From positions 53,329,907 to 53,393,906 of the forward strand of contig NC_090746.1 of assembly GCF_036898095.1 (NCBI RefSeq): a stretch of 64,000 bases of DNA. The letters are read 5' to 3'. Every line of letters begins with the position of its first letter. Position 1 is the stretch's first letter. The DNA comes from Palaemon carinicauda (lineage: Eukaryota; Arthropoda; Malacostraca; Decapoda; Palaemonidae). Of the stretch, positions 41,866 through 54,508 are shown one piece after another. The notes under the pieces were generated by a model. It had not been told where the DNA came from, did no database searches, and was given only the letters and a program-made list of their open reading frames with translations. The translations under genes and the position numbers were made by a program.

Positions 41866-42732
41866 TACTAACAAATACAGTACTAACAAATACAGTATAT
41901 ATTGTACTGTTTTTATAGTGCTTGCATAATTTCAAAATAGGGCCAATTCTAACAATCGGTAACAGAGAAAATTAAGATTTTATATTTCTCTGTCCCAAAA
42001 AAAAATCATCAGAATGTCAATTCCCTTTGAGTGTGCTTGCAATATATCTGTCTTATTAAGTCATCAATCATTTATAGATGGGGCTTTAAAACCAATGATT
42101 GTGCGGATGACTTATATGGCACATTCCATAGGCCAAATTTTACTCCTTATTTACGGTCTTAAGATTAATTATTTTGTCATCATTAAAACATTAAATGTAC
42201 TGACTTGCTTTGGTAGGAAATACTATTTTCAAACATCACTATCTTTGCATTTTGAGTTCATATTTAACTGATCTTCAAAGGAAACGGCTAACAATTGCAA
42301 AAACACTTGTTAACAGAACTGATCCTTGAGGAAAGCTGATTATCAAGTATTGTCTTATGCATGCGTAGAGAATCAAGAGATGAACTTTATGGACAAATCA
42401 GGCTGGATGAGCAGCTTTTTAAATCAATTTTTTTAAATTCCTATTCCCTAATATTTTAGTATTTGACCCAGCTAAAATAGTCTAGAAATAAAATTTTTCT
42501 CCAAACTGAATAGCAGCCACTTGTAAATATTCTGTAAAAGCCGTTAAAAGTTGATCATGCGCTGAAAAAATATTAACTATAAAAGATTTTTAAAACATTT
42601 ATAATTAAAATTGAATAATTATACAGCTGTGCATACCAAAGGAGCAATTGATCCTAAGAAAAATGTTTAAGTTTATTTCTACAGCAATCCTTGCATAAAG
42701 AGGAAAATTTATTCATTCCTGTAGCGTAATAC
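41866..42732. other. DPYD intron segment, nothing recognised
   Basis: AT-rich. An 85-codon open frame (42014-42271, plus) shows no family resemblance. Confidence 0.4.
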
Positions 42733-42875
42733 CTGCAAAGCTGATGCTCCTCCTACAAGAAACTGAAGGCCTGCATCAGCTGAGTCAATACCACCAGTGG
42801 CAAGAATAGGGAAGTCGGGTAAAGCTCTTCCAATGGCAGTTACAGCACGGAGAGCAATAGGACGTATAGCATTGC
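42733..42875 (-). CDS. DPYD: DPYD exon: FMN barrel end ([11 protein letters not shown]...ATGGIDSA)
   Basis: A 143-nt exon encoding [20 protein letters not shown] and [20 protein letters not shown], ending at [12 protein letters not shown] is the glycine-rich FMN-phosphate loop of the barrel. The acceptor is gtacag and the donor gtatta. The intron after it (34204-42732) contains a Tigger MITE with a DIRS element inside. Confidence 0.96.
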
Positions 42876-43410
42876 CTGTACAATAAAAAGTAAGTACGGT
42901 AAATAAATGTGAAATAATCACAGACATTCTTATTATTTACATTAAAAAACAGGTATAGTAAAGTACTGTACAGTATATTGACATGAAGTAAAAGAGATTT
43001 GAATAATCTATAAATATAACTCCTTAGCACAATGCTAAGAAGATTATTCTATTAGGTTGTGTAAGCATACGACCGAGTCAAGACACCTAATTCATATGGC
43101 TGAATACTCTACTTCTAGAGTTCCTTTTCGAGTACCCAATACCATATTTATTTGAAACCTTAAGCAAGCTGAACTGGCATTGCAAAAAAATTAAATGAGG
43201 GAAACTAGGAGAAATATTTTCAACAAAATATAATTGTATGAATATGAAAACTGATTTAGCATGGTTAAGTCAGATTCAGGTATAAGCCCAAGCAGTAACT
43301 GTTCAAGTGACATTTCTTCAAGTCCAATGAAATCTTTTTTATAAATAAGTTCAGTGCTGTGATTAAGATGATCACAGATTGTGATCCTTGGAATACTGTA
43401 AAGGAAATTT

Positions 43411-43573
43411 GTCAAGCCAAGCCCGTTCATCTTCAAAACCTTCAATATGTCTGTATAAACAAATTACAATAAACCTAAGAAATTATTATATTTGTCAAGC
43501 CCTTTTATCTTAAAAACCTTCAATAAGTCTTTATAAAACATTTTACACTAAGCCTAAGAAATTCTTATATTTC
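43411..43573. repeat. Two diverged tandem units of about 80 bp
   Basis: Units start at 43411 and 43494 with GTCAAGCC; both contain CCTTCAATA(T/A)GTCT and CCTAAGAAATT. About 80% alike by eye. Confidence 0.8.
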
Positions 43574-44360
43574 CCCAAGGAATACAATAATGATTTGTCT
43601 ATTATTAGAATAGTGAAAGATGGTTTAGTAACAATTCCCTGTATTAGTCACGGAATATAAATTCCGTTTCCCGTAAAAGACAACTGTTGAAAATCAGCGT
43701 TACTTAATTACTTCTCATTGAAGCCTGATAGATCATTGATTATGAGTCTGAAGACTGAAAAGAACTTCATAACGTGTAAATGTATCAGAAGACTTGAGCA
43801 AGAGCCAAGACTGGAATTCACTGATATCATATATGCCTGGCATAGGAGAGGAAAAACTGTAAAATTACTCGTATTTTGGCCTCTATGTTGCTATTAGAAT
43901 GCATGTCCCTAGCATCCAACTTTAATACCTGAAGATTCAGGACTGCACTATGTTATGAGATTTTAATGGTTGTAAAAATATTAACTAGTTATCTTCAAAA
44001 CATTCTTCAGAGCTGTTTATACACTAGAAGCCATCTCCTGAAAACCAGTTGAACATAGCTACAAGTTTTTAACTGTCCATGTCCATGGGATTGTGAATAG
44101 GTCACAGAAATGGGTTACTGTGTAATAAAATCATCTTTTTTTGTGAGTGATAGGGGAACTAGTTTCAATTCCTTTGGAAGTCCATTAACTACCTTGAAAT
44201 TCCCTTAACTAACAAAATAGCTCCTGGTTAGTCTTTTCCTAGATCTTATGTTATTGCAGATTAAAGGAGATTATTAGAGGTCATGCCTTTGTCAGCCAAT
44301 GAGGGTGACTTAGAGGACGATTTAATAGAATATGAGCCTTGGTTATCGAGTCGACTTTCT

Positions 44361-44520
44361 GAATACTGTAAAATCCCTTGACTTGTCTGCTATATTAAAA
44401 GTTTACCACTGATAAGAGATCTAGAGGATGACCCACTGAATACTGTAAAATCCCTTGACTTGTCTGCAATGTTCAATGTTAAAAGTTTCCCACTAATAAG
44501 AGATCTAGAGGATGACTCAC
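44361..44520. repeat. Two tandem units of about 77-83 bp
   Basis: Units start at 44361 and 44438, both GAATACTGTAAAATCCCTTG, and both contain AAGAGATCTAGAGGATGAC. Confidence 0.88.
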
Positions 44521-45041
44521 AGAAAGATAAACCAAAGCACATGGCACACTTCAGACAGTAGTGTCCAAACCTAACAGTACTTGTCAGATATCCTGACTCT
44601 GCACTTTGGTTAAATTACTAAATAATAACAACAGCCAGTTCTAAATTTTCTTTACATACAAAAACCCTTCAATTTCCGCTACAATATATTGCCTTTTTGC
44701 CTTTTAAATGAAATTAATTCTCTTTATTTTCTTCTCATAAAACTAACTATCCATCTTCCACTTCAGCATACAAATTTTTCATAATATATTCAAGAAAAAA
44801 TAAATTAGTCAAGCCTTTTGAGAAACATACCTTCATTTAATAACAATAATGCAAATAATAATGCTGTCCAGGAAACTGAAAGGTGACAGGGACTGTCTCA
44901 CCAGTCACAATAGTTCTTAACATCACCAGACCATAGTTGCTTACTCATATTACTCCTATTACTATATTATCATAAACGTATGACTTACTATCTGGTATAT
45001 ATAAAAAACAAATTACTCTTAGTCTTCACCACAATCCTTAC

Positions 45042-45161
45042 CAGAAACACCACCATATGTTGTTCTTTTCTCTTTTCCAATTGATGGCCATGCCGACCCA
45101 TCTGGTCTGAGTCCCATTAATCCAGATACTGTATTAGTGGCTGTCACACCATCAGCACCAC
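45042..45161 (-). CDS. DPYD: DPYD exon: substrate-binding [12 protein letters not shown]
   Basis: A 120-nt exon after tttgcag encoding [20 protein letters not shown] and then [13 protein letters not shown]. The Asn-Thr of TATNT corresponds to Asn736-Thr737, which hold the pyrimidine ring. The donor is gtaagg. All substrate contacts visible in this exon are kept. Confidence 0.96.
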
Positions 45162-45372
45162 CTGCAAACCAGTAGAATTATACAAAAAGAACAAATATGA
45201 AAGTATTCCTACCTTTTATACCATTGTACAATATTATAGTACAGTAATCACTTTCATAACTTTCTACACATATATGTAATAGTATCAACTTTACTATCAC
45301 AGGAAAATATTCCCATTTATAATACCCATGCAATACCAAAATTAAAAAAAACTCAAAATCTGTAATACATGC
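45162..45372 (-). other. DPYD: GC-AG intron of DPYD
   Basis: A 211-bp intron that starts GCATGT and ends TTTGCAG. The flanking exon sequence (tatGAAG / GTGGTGCT) encodes E-G-G-A as in the family. GC donors make up a small minority of animal introns and usually have a strong exon-side match, as here (AAG before the cut). Confidence 0.85.
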
Positions 45373-45493
45373 CTTCATAAGCAGCTGTAGCAATAGAAAC
45401 AATGTTGGTAACATTAGGAGTCAGCTTAGCAAAAAATGGAATGGTAGTCGCAGCACGTACCCATCGGCAAATATTTCTTACAAGCTCTGGATC
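45373..45493 (-). CDS. DPYD: DPYD exon: FMN phosphate Lys ([10 protein letters not shown]); non-canonical GC donor
   Basis: A 121-nt exon encoding [20 protein letters not shown] and [20 protein letters not shown]. The Lys in FAKLTPN corresponds to Lys709, an FMN contact. The phase needed to join the next exon (E-G-G-A) forces the donor GAAG/GCATGT at 45373/45372, a GC-AG intron. The nearest GT, 4 nt further on, would shift the frame. Confidence 0.95.
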
Positions 45494-45636
45494 CTGTAAG
45501 TGTAATTTTATGAATAGGAAGTACAATTCAACAGTTTTCCTTGACATTCCAGTACAGTGTAAGAGAACTTGATAATATGCAAATTCAATATTAAACATGA
45601 AATAGTACAAATTAAGAAAATGTAGAAATCACTAAC

Positions 45637-45789
45637 CTGACCACACGCTAATCCCATACCACGTTCTCCCATACCATGGGGACAGGACAAATTAAGTTCT
45701 AATGCATCAGACCCTGCCTCTTCTGCTTTCTTTGCCAGTTCAGTCCAGTCCTCTGCATTATAACTGCACATAATACTAGCAATGAGTAC
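45637..45789 (-). CDS. DPYD: DPYD exon: catalytic [19 protein letters not shown]
   Basis: A 153-nt exon encoding [19 protein letters not shown] through the catalytic [12 protein letters not shown] block. The Cys of NLSC corresponds to Cys671, the general acid that protonates the pyrimidine C5. The Asn before it corresponds to Asn668, which binds substrate. Both are conserved, so the enzyme should be active. The acceptor is tttttag and the donor gttagt. Confidence 0.97.
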
Positions 45790-46535
45790 CTAAAAGAAAA
45801 AAACAGCTGGTGAATGCAGTGTGCCTTTTTGTTCATCTATTAATCTACATACTAAACTGGCTCAAAGAAACCTCTATTTAAGTTGAAGTCAGAAATCCTG
45901 AAATGCTGTAGTACTTACATTAAAGGTTTTCCTGCTAGTATTAATTCTTTGTACCTAATATTTAAGATACCCTGTCTAGGCATTTAATAAAATCTAAATA
46001 ATACTTAGGTGCTACACGGTATATACAGTATATTGGGTAATCTACCAAGAAAGGCTACAAATACCTTGGTTACTAACACAAAGTTCAATACTACTCTGTT
46101 CCTGTTGAACCTGATAATTAATGAATTAGACAATGAGTTATATAACTTAACATATAGGCTTCCCTTCCATCTAAGACAGACAATAACCATATAAAATAGG
46201 TGTATTTACAAGAAAACTGGGTATTTTTTGTTACCACTCTGTAAATCCTTGTAAATGTATCTACTGTAACTATATATGTTGCTCGAGCTATGATTTGTGT
46301 CTTATATTGGTAATAAATTGATTCAACTAACTATCGATAATTAAAAGGAAAATATGTGACAAATGCAAGATTTAATAAAAGTTATTTAGCTGTGAAATAA
46401 AATCAAGCATGAATACATAGTACTGTAATCTTATGCAAAAAGAGAATATAAAACCAAGTGCTTAAAGATGTAAATTAGTACTTTAAGTACAAATATACAA
46501 GGAAAGCCTCTCCCTCATATTACTGTAGTACTGCA

Positions 46536-48843
46536 CAGTCAAACCTCTGCTTATGAAATTTTCACTCTGCGAAACAAGATGCGAAGAATTTTATAACTTG
46601 TATCACAAAAAACGTTTCGGACAACAAAAGGAGATTTGGTGCGAGAGCCTCACCGTGTCCGAGACGTATTTTAAAATTCGAGTGCCGCCAGCCTGTAAAC
46701 TCGCTACCATCCTCCTGAGCTCCCATTGGTTATCTTCCTACTCGGATGCTAGTAACCATCATAAGATTCTGCTCTCCTATTGGTCAGCATCTACTGTTCT
46801 GTATCCCATCATGCAACTACGCATTGGCACTCCTATTTCTTTTTGTATCGGCAGCAGTATCATACGCATCGACTTAGTGTTTGTGATTTCGCTTTTGTAA
46901 CAACTGTACTTCAACGTGTGTGATATTACATTACATTATTCGCCATAGGTCCCAAGAAAGTCGCTGATGTCCAGGGAAAGAAGAGGATGATGCTTTCCAT
47001 GAAGATGAAGATGGAAATAATCAAGAAATACGAGGCTGATATGCGATTAAGTTTGATCATGAAGGAATATGGCCGAAATGCGTCTACGATATGAATTATC
47101 CTGAAGCAGAAGGAAGCTATCAAAGCAGCAACACTTTCTAAGGACGTGAGTTTTCTCTAGCAAGAGGAGCCACATCTACGCTGAGATGGAGAGAGCTGCT
47201 TGTCTGGATAAAGGACAAAGAAATGACTGTAGACACTTTCACTGAAGCGATAATCTGCCAGAAATAAAGCATAATTTTCAGTGATCTCGTGCATGCTAAG
47301 GCCGAAGCCAACACAGGAGAAGGAACAAACATTGAAGCAGGTACCCCTAGAGTTCAAGACTTCTCGTGGGTGGTTTGAAAAATTTAAGAGATGCTCAGGC
47401 ATTCATTCAGTGGTGTGTCATGGGAGGCTGCAAGCTAGGACATGAAAGCAGTCGAAGCCTTTGTTTAAGATGTTCGATGAGTTGACTTTCCGGGAAGGCT
47501 ACAGTCCCCAGCAAGTTTTCAATTGCGACGAGAATGGTTTTTTTTTTTAAATATGCCTCATCGAACGTACATCACGGCAGAAGAAAAGAGGCTACCCGGG
47601 CATAAGACTATGAAGGATAGGCTTACCCTGGCACTCAGTGCAAATGCCAGTGGGGATTGCAAGGTGACACCCCTGCTAGTATATCACTCTGATACTCCTT
47701 GAGCCTCAAAATCATCAATCAAGCTTGGCAGGAGGTTTAGAGGCACACCTTGAACTCTGCATGGAAGAAGCTGTGGCCTGATGCCAACTCCGCACAAAAT
47801 TTTGAGGGCTTCCACACAGACCAAGCTGAAGCCGATTCCGAAAATGTTGACGATCCTGAACCTGTTGCTCAATCTTAAATTGCCAAGATCATTATACTCG
47901 GGACGTCCATGGATCTGGAAGTTGATGAAGCCGACATTGATGAGCTTATCGAGGAGCACCAAGAGGAACTTACGATAGATGACCTGAAGGAGTTGGAGGA
48001 CATGCGACTAAACGTCGTTCAGGAAGAGTTCAGTGGGGGGGGGAGGATGACCCACTGATAACCGCAGAAATTAAGGAGGGTCTAGATGGCTATTTTAAAA
48101 TGGCGGCTCTCGGTAGAAAAGACACACCTAGAACAAATTTATTTCAAGGAAATTTTAATAAGCAGGCAGAAACAAGCTTCTTTGGACAATTTTTTTAAAA
48201 AGAGGCTTTTGGTAGAAGCAGACCAAGTACCAGATAAAAATTGAAAGAAAAGTGGCAGTGATGAAGAAATTATGTAGCGTAATTAAATTTAGAAAATACA
48301 AAACGTAAAGAAAAAAATGAGAAAAAGGCAAAAAAAAAAAAATTAATTTTAAGTTTATCGTAAAGTTGAGTGTTAATATTTCCTGCCATTTGCAAATAGG
48401 TTTCCTAAAATTAAGTATTAATGTTTTCTGTCATTTATAAATCTGTTTTGCAAAGTTAAGTCTTTAAGTTTTCTGCCACTTTTTAACGTTTTCCACCGTC
48501 ATCGTCCTCTACCACCCTGCACTTCGCTCTCGGACATCGTTTCACTCCAAAGATAAGGTCCCACATTTTTGTTACTGTATTTTTACTGCTTGCTCTAATT
48601 ATACATTTCTTTTACAGGTTACCAACGGTTAACTTATTATTGAATGATCCAAATACAGTACTTGTCATACATTTAGTACTGTTTAGTGGTGTGTATCCTT
48701 TTTATAATCATTTGATGTGGTGTTTTTATAGGGTCTGGAACCAATTAGGCTATTCACATGTAAAAGGGAACTCACAAGACGGAAAAATCACGTTACGAAA
48801 ACTATTACGGAACCAATTAATTTCGTGTTGTGAGGCATTACTG
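46536..48843 (+). mobile_element. Tigger/jerky-like DNA transposon, full-length type, dead
   Basis: A 2.3-kb element with imperfect terminal repeats (CAGTCAAACCTCTGCTTATG at the left; the reverse complement of the right end begins CAGTAATGCCTCACAACACG). The right end is followed by TA; the left is preceded by CA, so the TA duplication has decayed or the edge is off by a few bases. It carries a broken transposase in the plus orientation. Lies in the 45790-49337 DPYD intron, antisense to the gene. Confidence 0.82.
46948..48050 (+). pseudogene. Tigger transposase pseudogene
   Basis: N-terminal HTH part: GPKKVADVQGKKRM, MKMEIIKKYEADMR, SLIMKEYGRNASTI, then a stop. DDE part near 47495-47700: QQVFNCDENGFF (with the first catalytic Asp), MPHRTYITAEEKRLPGHKTM, KDRLTLALSANASGDCKVTP, LLVYHSDTP. 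C-terminal part near 47910-48035: VDEADIDELIEEHQEELTID and DLKELEDMRLNVVQEE. Multiple stops and frameshifts; part of the DDE core is missing. Confidence 0.88.
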
Positions 48844-49337
48844 TAAGTGGAGAATGAGTTGATTGTCTAGACTATTGATGACCATTATAAGAACTTCATA
48901 TTACTGCACTAATCTTTCTATAATAATATATTTACCCATTCATGCACCAGTCAGTAAATAACGTCTCCAATACAATAGGTAAAATATGTAGCTTCAACTA
49001 TTTAAAAAAAAAATTGGTTCAGATCAAGGAGCTGAGAAATGCGAGTGATATTTCAAAGAACTACTTTGACTGCTAGGATTCCATAATTATTTTCTAATTC
49101 TAATGACATGAAAGCAATGTCATTATAACCAAATTTGGATAAGTTAATTTTTTTTTACATTTGAGGAAATGTGTTTCAGCTTTAGCATAAAGGAAGGTTA
49201 AAAAAAAATTATGCTTTAGAAAAGACACATTGTTTTCCAACATGAACACTTACAATGGAGAACTTTAAAATGCAAATTTCAGTATGTATTTGAAAGGAGA
49301 TATAAACAGAAATAAATATAAGTAATGAGTTTCTTAC

Positions 49338-49502
49338 CTTATCTGGGAAATCCCTCTTTAATTCTGTGATACTCTGTAACCAATAAGCACATGTCTTTTC
49401 TGATATGAGTTCTATGTTGAGAAAAGATCCTTGCCCCGGTCCATAAATATGACCTGATGTAGTACCTCTCACAATTCTTGGGGATACATTAGTTACAATG
49501 TC
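49338..49502 (-). CDS. DPYD: DPYD exon: FMN barrel, substrate-site Asn ([10 protein letters not shown])
   Basis: A 165-nt exon encoding [34 protein letters not shown] and [11 protein letters not shown]. The Asn of [10 protein letters not shown] corresponds to Asn609 of mammalian DPD, a pyrimidine contact. The acceptor is attacag and the donor gtaaga. Both ends are in phase 0. Confidence 0.96.
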
Positions 49503-49638
49503 CTGTAATAAATTTATTTTAATTGCACAATATGTAAAATATGATTGCTTTTTAAAGTTTTCAGGAAATTATGAAATTACCTTCATTGTAAATTCACAGA
49601 ACAATAATAGTAAATAATGATTTAAACAATTTGAATAC

Positions 49639-49756
49639 CTTGTCCAAAGCAAAAGTTTTTGTGACACAGAATCCCCAGCCAGCTTCAAATGCTCTTCTTA
49701 TCATGGCAGACGCTGTTGTTGGTGGTGCAGATGCTAGGCCAAAGGGATTGGGGAAT
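49639..49756 (-). CDS. DPYD: DPYD exon: FMN barrel, NPFGLAS and TKTF
   Basis: A 118-nt exon encoding [21 protein letters not shown] and [25 protein letters not shown] and TKTF are core FMN-contact motifs of the dihydroorotate-dehydrogenase fold; the TKTF lysine contacts the FMN isoalloxazine ring in DPD. The acceptor is tttcag and the donor gtattc. Confidence 0.95.
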
Positions 49757-50060
49757 CTGAAAGAAAAATATACTAAACATACTCTCAAAACAGAAAATCT
49801 GAGTGTAAAAAGCAGATAACTTTTATAGATCAGAAGTTTCATTTAATTACAAATGAAACAGGCTTAATATTTAGTTATGTAGTACAGTATACTGTATATG
49901 AAAATTATTGTTCTATATGATCATGATCATCATAGATATGTACAGTAATTTAAAGATAATACCATACCGTATTGTTTTTCACATTCTTCAGTAACTACTT
50001 TTACTGTCAAAGAACATCACAAATTTTTAGAATAACTTACATTTTTCCTAATTTGTACAA

Positions 50061-53000
50061 AGTCGAGTCCTTTAATAGGAGTATGGTTTCAGCAAAACCA
50101 GATATAGCTGCTAGAACTTAACGCACTGGTGGGTGAGCCCCACTTACCCAACAGGCCACTGAGCTTCCACTTTGACCTTAAACTTTGTGGCCATCCTCCC
50201 CCTTTTATGGGAGGATGGGGGAGATACTCCTAAAAAACTTATTTAAGAAAAGTTACTCAATCTTGTAACTTACCTGCATTAAGCATTCAATCTAACATAT
50301 AATGAAGTGATTGCTGCTCCCCAAGGAAGGGGAAGACAGAAGAGGTAAAATAGGCCCGTCAATCTGACCTCTAATTCAAGAATTCTGTTGCGTGAAGAAC
50401 TGGCTTCTGTTATTCCTTCTGACACGTGTAATATGAATGTGGAGCATGTCGAGCGAGTAAGCAAGGTAGGTAGTAAGGTCCGAGCACATACGTACAGTAG
50501 GTAGTGTGGACAGAGACAGGACACGAGGATCCTCGGTCCATGGAAGGTCGGTCAGCAGGATGAAGAGCATGTCTCTTGACGTCATCCCACTCATGTTCAT
50601 CGATCATGGAGACTGAGTGTGTGAATCTTAAGTGTGAATGAATCTTGGGCACACGAAGACCTTAAGTGAGCATGGAAGGTAGTACCTTCCGAGCCAGTAT
50701 GCATGGAGATCTTGCATGTGCAAAATCTTGTATGTGAAGCTTGAGCCCCTGGACCATCGTACATCTGGAAGCTAGTACGTTCCAAGCTAGTACACATTGA
50801 AAGTGTGCACATGGATGATCATGTTCACGAAGCTTGTGTGTGTGTATCACTATCGTGTAGAAGGTAATACTGTGTGGTACAAGCCTGTATGTGTTAATGT
50901 AGATACTGGTCATGGAGAGTGTACATGTGGAACCCTCATGCACAGACATAGGCTCAACAGCAGGATAGGAAAGGGGAAAAAAGAGCAGCACCCTTGCCCC
51001 AACCAGCAGTGCATTACAATGAATAAGGGTTTATGTGAAAAATACTTTGTGTTAGGAAAAATACATGTTACGTTCAAAATTGTCAGATGTATTCATTGTA
51101 AAATTTAGTTTGTAAACCTCAAGCTCCCCCAAATAAATTACTTAATCTGTTATTATTTCTCTTAACAGGTAATTGCAACAATACCCTACATATAATAGGG
51201 AGTCAAGTGGAGGTGTAACGAGTGGTGTGAGCAATGAAGTCCTCATATCCTGAAGAAACATTAATTTGCTTTCAGAATCCCTTATAATGATATGGATGTT
51301 TTTGTTCCTATCAATGGTGGTAAGAACATTGTTTTTTAATAGAAAAAGCAATGTCATGGAAGGGCTCATGAGTCATTGGATGAACATGGATATACTTTAT
51401 GTTGAAGAACCAGTTTGTGAGTGTCATGGTAATTTTACTGTATCATTTGGTTAATGCTGGGAAACAGACATAGGGGATGTATATGTTACCCATGTATATT
51501 AAGTTTCCAGATTACAGTTCTGTCCTTCAGTAATGCTTTCATTTCAAACTACTGTACTGCATTATAATTAAGGTGTCACTAAAAATGTGGCTGTTTTTTT
51601 AGTCTGTACTAATGCCTACATTTTACCAGCATGTATAAACCTGTGATGAGTTAGTGGCTGAGCTTGCGAGTGAATGGAACGTACTGCCTAAAGAAGAATG
51701 ATACAAATGATTACCAGTAAATTTCATTGAAATATCATCACCCCAACAAGATTTAACAGAATCATATGATATGATACTCTCTCCACCTATATAATATACG
51801 ATGTACTGTAATTTAGGAACACTTACTGTAATGAATAGAGGGATATTAGGATCTAGACTTTCCACTCGGTCGTCATACAGTAGTTGTCTTATAGAGTGAC
51901 AAGGATTGTGACATGCAAAGGTTTAACAGTACAAGGGTCTAAAATAATTAAAGGATTGAGGCTCTGTGGGAGGCTTTCAAATCTGTAATGCACAGTGACC
52001 TTCCAGAAACCATACTGAAAGGAACTCAACTTGGGAAGTTAGGTTAGGTTGGCATCTGGACGGGTTTGACCAGAGTTACCATTTGAAGAGGATTCATTGG
52101 ATTTTATTGAACTATAACAAAGGAAGCTAGCAACCTCAAGAACTTATGAAGTTCATCACTAGCTAATATTAACTGATTATGTGAATTGTCTAAAAGTAGA
52201 GGTCTGTCATTATCGTCGTCATCCACACTACAATCAACTAGCGTAGTCTTCCCTAAATTTTCCCCAGAACTAAGAGTAAGTTTCATTTAGTCCTTTGGAC
52301 TGTTAACTTGATTGGCAGCTATTGAAGCAAATTTCACGAGAAGTACCATGAGGGATATATCTGTGACTAAGCAATTTATAGGAGGGGCCTATTTCTGATG
52401 TAAAGGTGAGAATGTAGAGGCAGGTCAGACATGTGAAACAACCTGTTAAATTACATTTTAATTTACCCCAAATATTTACACTTATGTTGGCCTTTGTTTA
52501 TACTTGTATACGTAGATTAAATTTTTAGATGATTGATTGCTAAGAGGTCCTTATGATAGATATTTTTTATTGTTGCCTTTAATACTTTTTTTTCCTTCTT
52601 TTAGTAAACTGTAAGCATTTCTTTCCCCTACATAATTTTGTCCCCTTCTCAGCCATCAATTTAGTTTTTTTTTTTTCTTGGCAATATTATCTTTTTCCTC
52701 TCCCAATGCTTGTAATGTTCAAATAACTTGAAATTTAGCTGCCACTATTCATATTGAGCTCCAAGCATGCCAGTAATAAGTGAGATGACATACCTCTAGA
52801 ATAATATTAAGCAACTACAGTTCTAGCTGGGTCCCCTTGCCCAGTATAAAATCAAGGGGAGGTGCCCAGTGACCAGTTCATCCTGGATTGTTTACTTTAT
52901 GCCCAGATTTCTGGGTATTCCACAGTTTTATCTTTTTGTGTAGTGAACGTTGGAGTGTGGTCGGCATTCAGACACTAGGCAGTCTGCGTGCTACATCTGG

Positions 53001-53745
53001 CCACAGTCCGCAAACCACTACAGCACGAGCTCAGTTCCATATGAAAGACGATCACGCTGTCTCTTCTGTGGAGAATGAAAAGGTAGGAGTCACTTGCACA
53101 CAACTATCAATCTTCCTGGACTTCTTTGAAGACTAGTAGCTAGGGAATACAGGCCAATAATGACACTCATAGGTGGGAAGGATCTATGAAGAAACAGCAC
53201 AACCATGTAGTACATCCTTAAAGCCTTCCCGGTATCAGGAAGACGCCGAAGGAAAGAAAGGTGACACCCTTCCCCTTCACATTTGGTGCCAGCAAAACCT
53301 TCCAATGAAGCACAACGACAATGATTATTTGCTGTTGTCTTTACAAGGCCTTACTCATGAGGGAATAAACAACAAACAAGACCACTGTCTACAGGAACAA
53401 AAATGTGAATATCAGCAGATGGCACAGACAACTGTCACACAGCCTCAATTATCGAGAAACAACTGTAAATCGTTTCTTCCTTAATCTACCTTGCATATGA
53501 TTATCTGCCAATAAACTACTGTATAGAAAAGAAAATGCAAAAGATTAAAACAACCAGTTGAGAATACCACAAAAGCATCTGTACTATCCGGCGACTGAAA
53601 AGAAAGTGGGGGCTCAATGGCCTGTTAGTTGAATGTGGCTTACCTGTCACCCTCCAACTAACTACTTCCCCCTTGGTTTAAGTGCCATATCCAGCTTTGC
53701 TGAAATAACATTTCTCATAAAGGACGAAGGCTTGTACTCGTGTAA
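50061..53745. mobile_element. Unclassified element with long inverted ends
   Basis: The left end 50061-50180 (TCCTTTAATAGGAGTATGG, TTTCAGCAAAACCAGATATA, CAACAGGCCACTGAGC) is the inverted relative of 53593-53740 (GGCTCAATGGCCTGTTAG, CATATCCAGCTTTGCTGAAA, CATAAAGGACGAAGG). The 3.4-kb interior has no coding remnant I recognise and no clear internal complementary region. A related end occurs at 9605-9700. It could be a non-autonomous DIRS-type or DNA element. Confidence 0.55.
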
Positions 53746-54247
53746 GAATATATGTATATCTTAGAGAGAGGGGAAAAGAGAAAGTAATGTTTTTAAGTAC
53801 TGTACAGTACTGTATAAAGTATAGAAAAAAACTCTTTAGCTAGAAAAACTAATACTGTATGTCTTAATTCAGATACAGTAAGGAAGATTTTCAAAATTAA
53901 AACAACCAGTTGAGAATACCACAAAAGCATCTGTACTATCCGGCGACTGAAAAGAAAGTGGGGGCTCAATGGCCTGTTAGTTGAATGTGGCTTACCTGTC
54001 ACCCTCCAACTAACTACTTCCCCCTTGGTTTAAGTGCCATATCCAGCTTTGCTGAAATAACATTTCTCATAAAGGACGAAGGCTTGTACTCGTGTAAGAA
54101 TATATGTATATCTTAGAGAGAGGGGAAAAGAGAAAGTAATGTTTTTAAGTACTGTACAGTACTGTATAAAGTATAGAAAAAAACTCTTTAGCTAGAAAAA
54201 CTAATACTGTATGTCTTAATTCAGATACAGTAAGGAAGATTTTCAAC
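53544..54247. repeat. Near-perfect 352-bp tandem duplication
   Basis: Units 53544-53895 and 53896-54247 read identically by eye from ATTAAAACAACCAGTTGAGA to AAGGAAGATTTTCAA. Each contains the right inverted end of the 50061-53745 element plus flanking intron. Either a recent duplication or an assembly artefact. Confidence 0.93.
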
Positions 54248-54473
54248 AGCCGGAATTGATTTGGTGAACTGGAGGGTAATAGATGAGCCAATCCTTTTAA
54301 AAAATTTGAATAGAAAGTTCATGAAACAAATTTAATTTTAGACCTAAAAAAATTGTTGCATAAAACCTATGTAACTCAGATTTATGTCATCACTGTAAAA
54401 TACTTGATGTCATAGTTGTGCAAAAGGACTCTTACACTTTCCTTTCACATGCTACCTTTGCCTTTCTGCAACT

Positions 54474-54476
<3 letters not shown>

Positions 54477-54503
<27 letters not shown>
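54477..54503 (+). repeat. Poly(T) tract
   Basis: About 27 consecutive T residues in the DPYD intron. Confidence 0.9.

Positions 54504-54508
<5 letters not shown>

Larger units (their letters stand above)
42876..45041. other. DPYD intron with short tandem repeats
   Basis: AT-rich sequence holding two small tandem duplications, listed separately. No coding remnant seen. Confidence 0.45.

Noticed and set aside
42014..42271. 85-codon open frame between the MITE and a DPYD exon
   Set aside because: AT-rich, hydrophobic by composition, no family resemblance, within an intron.
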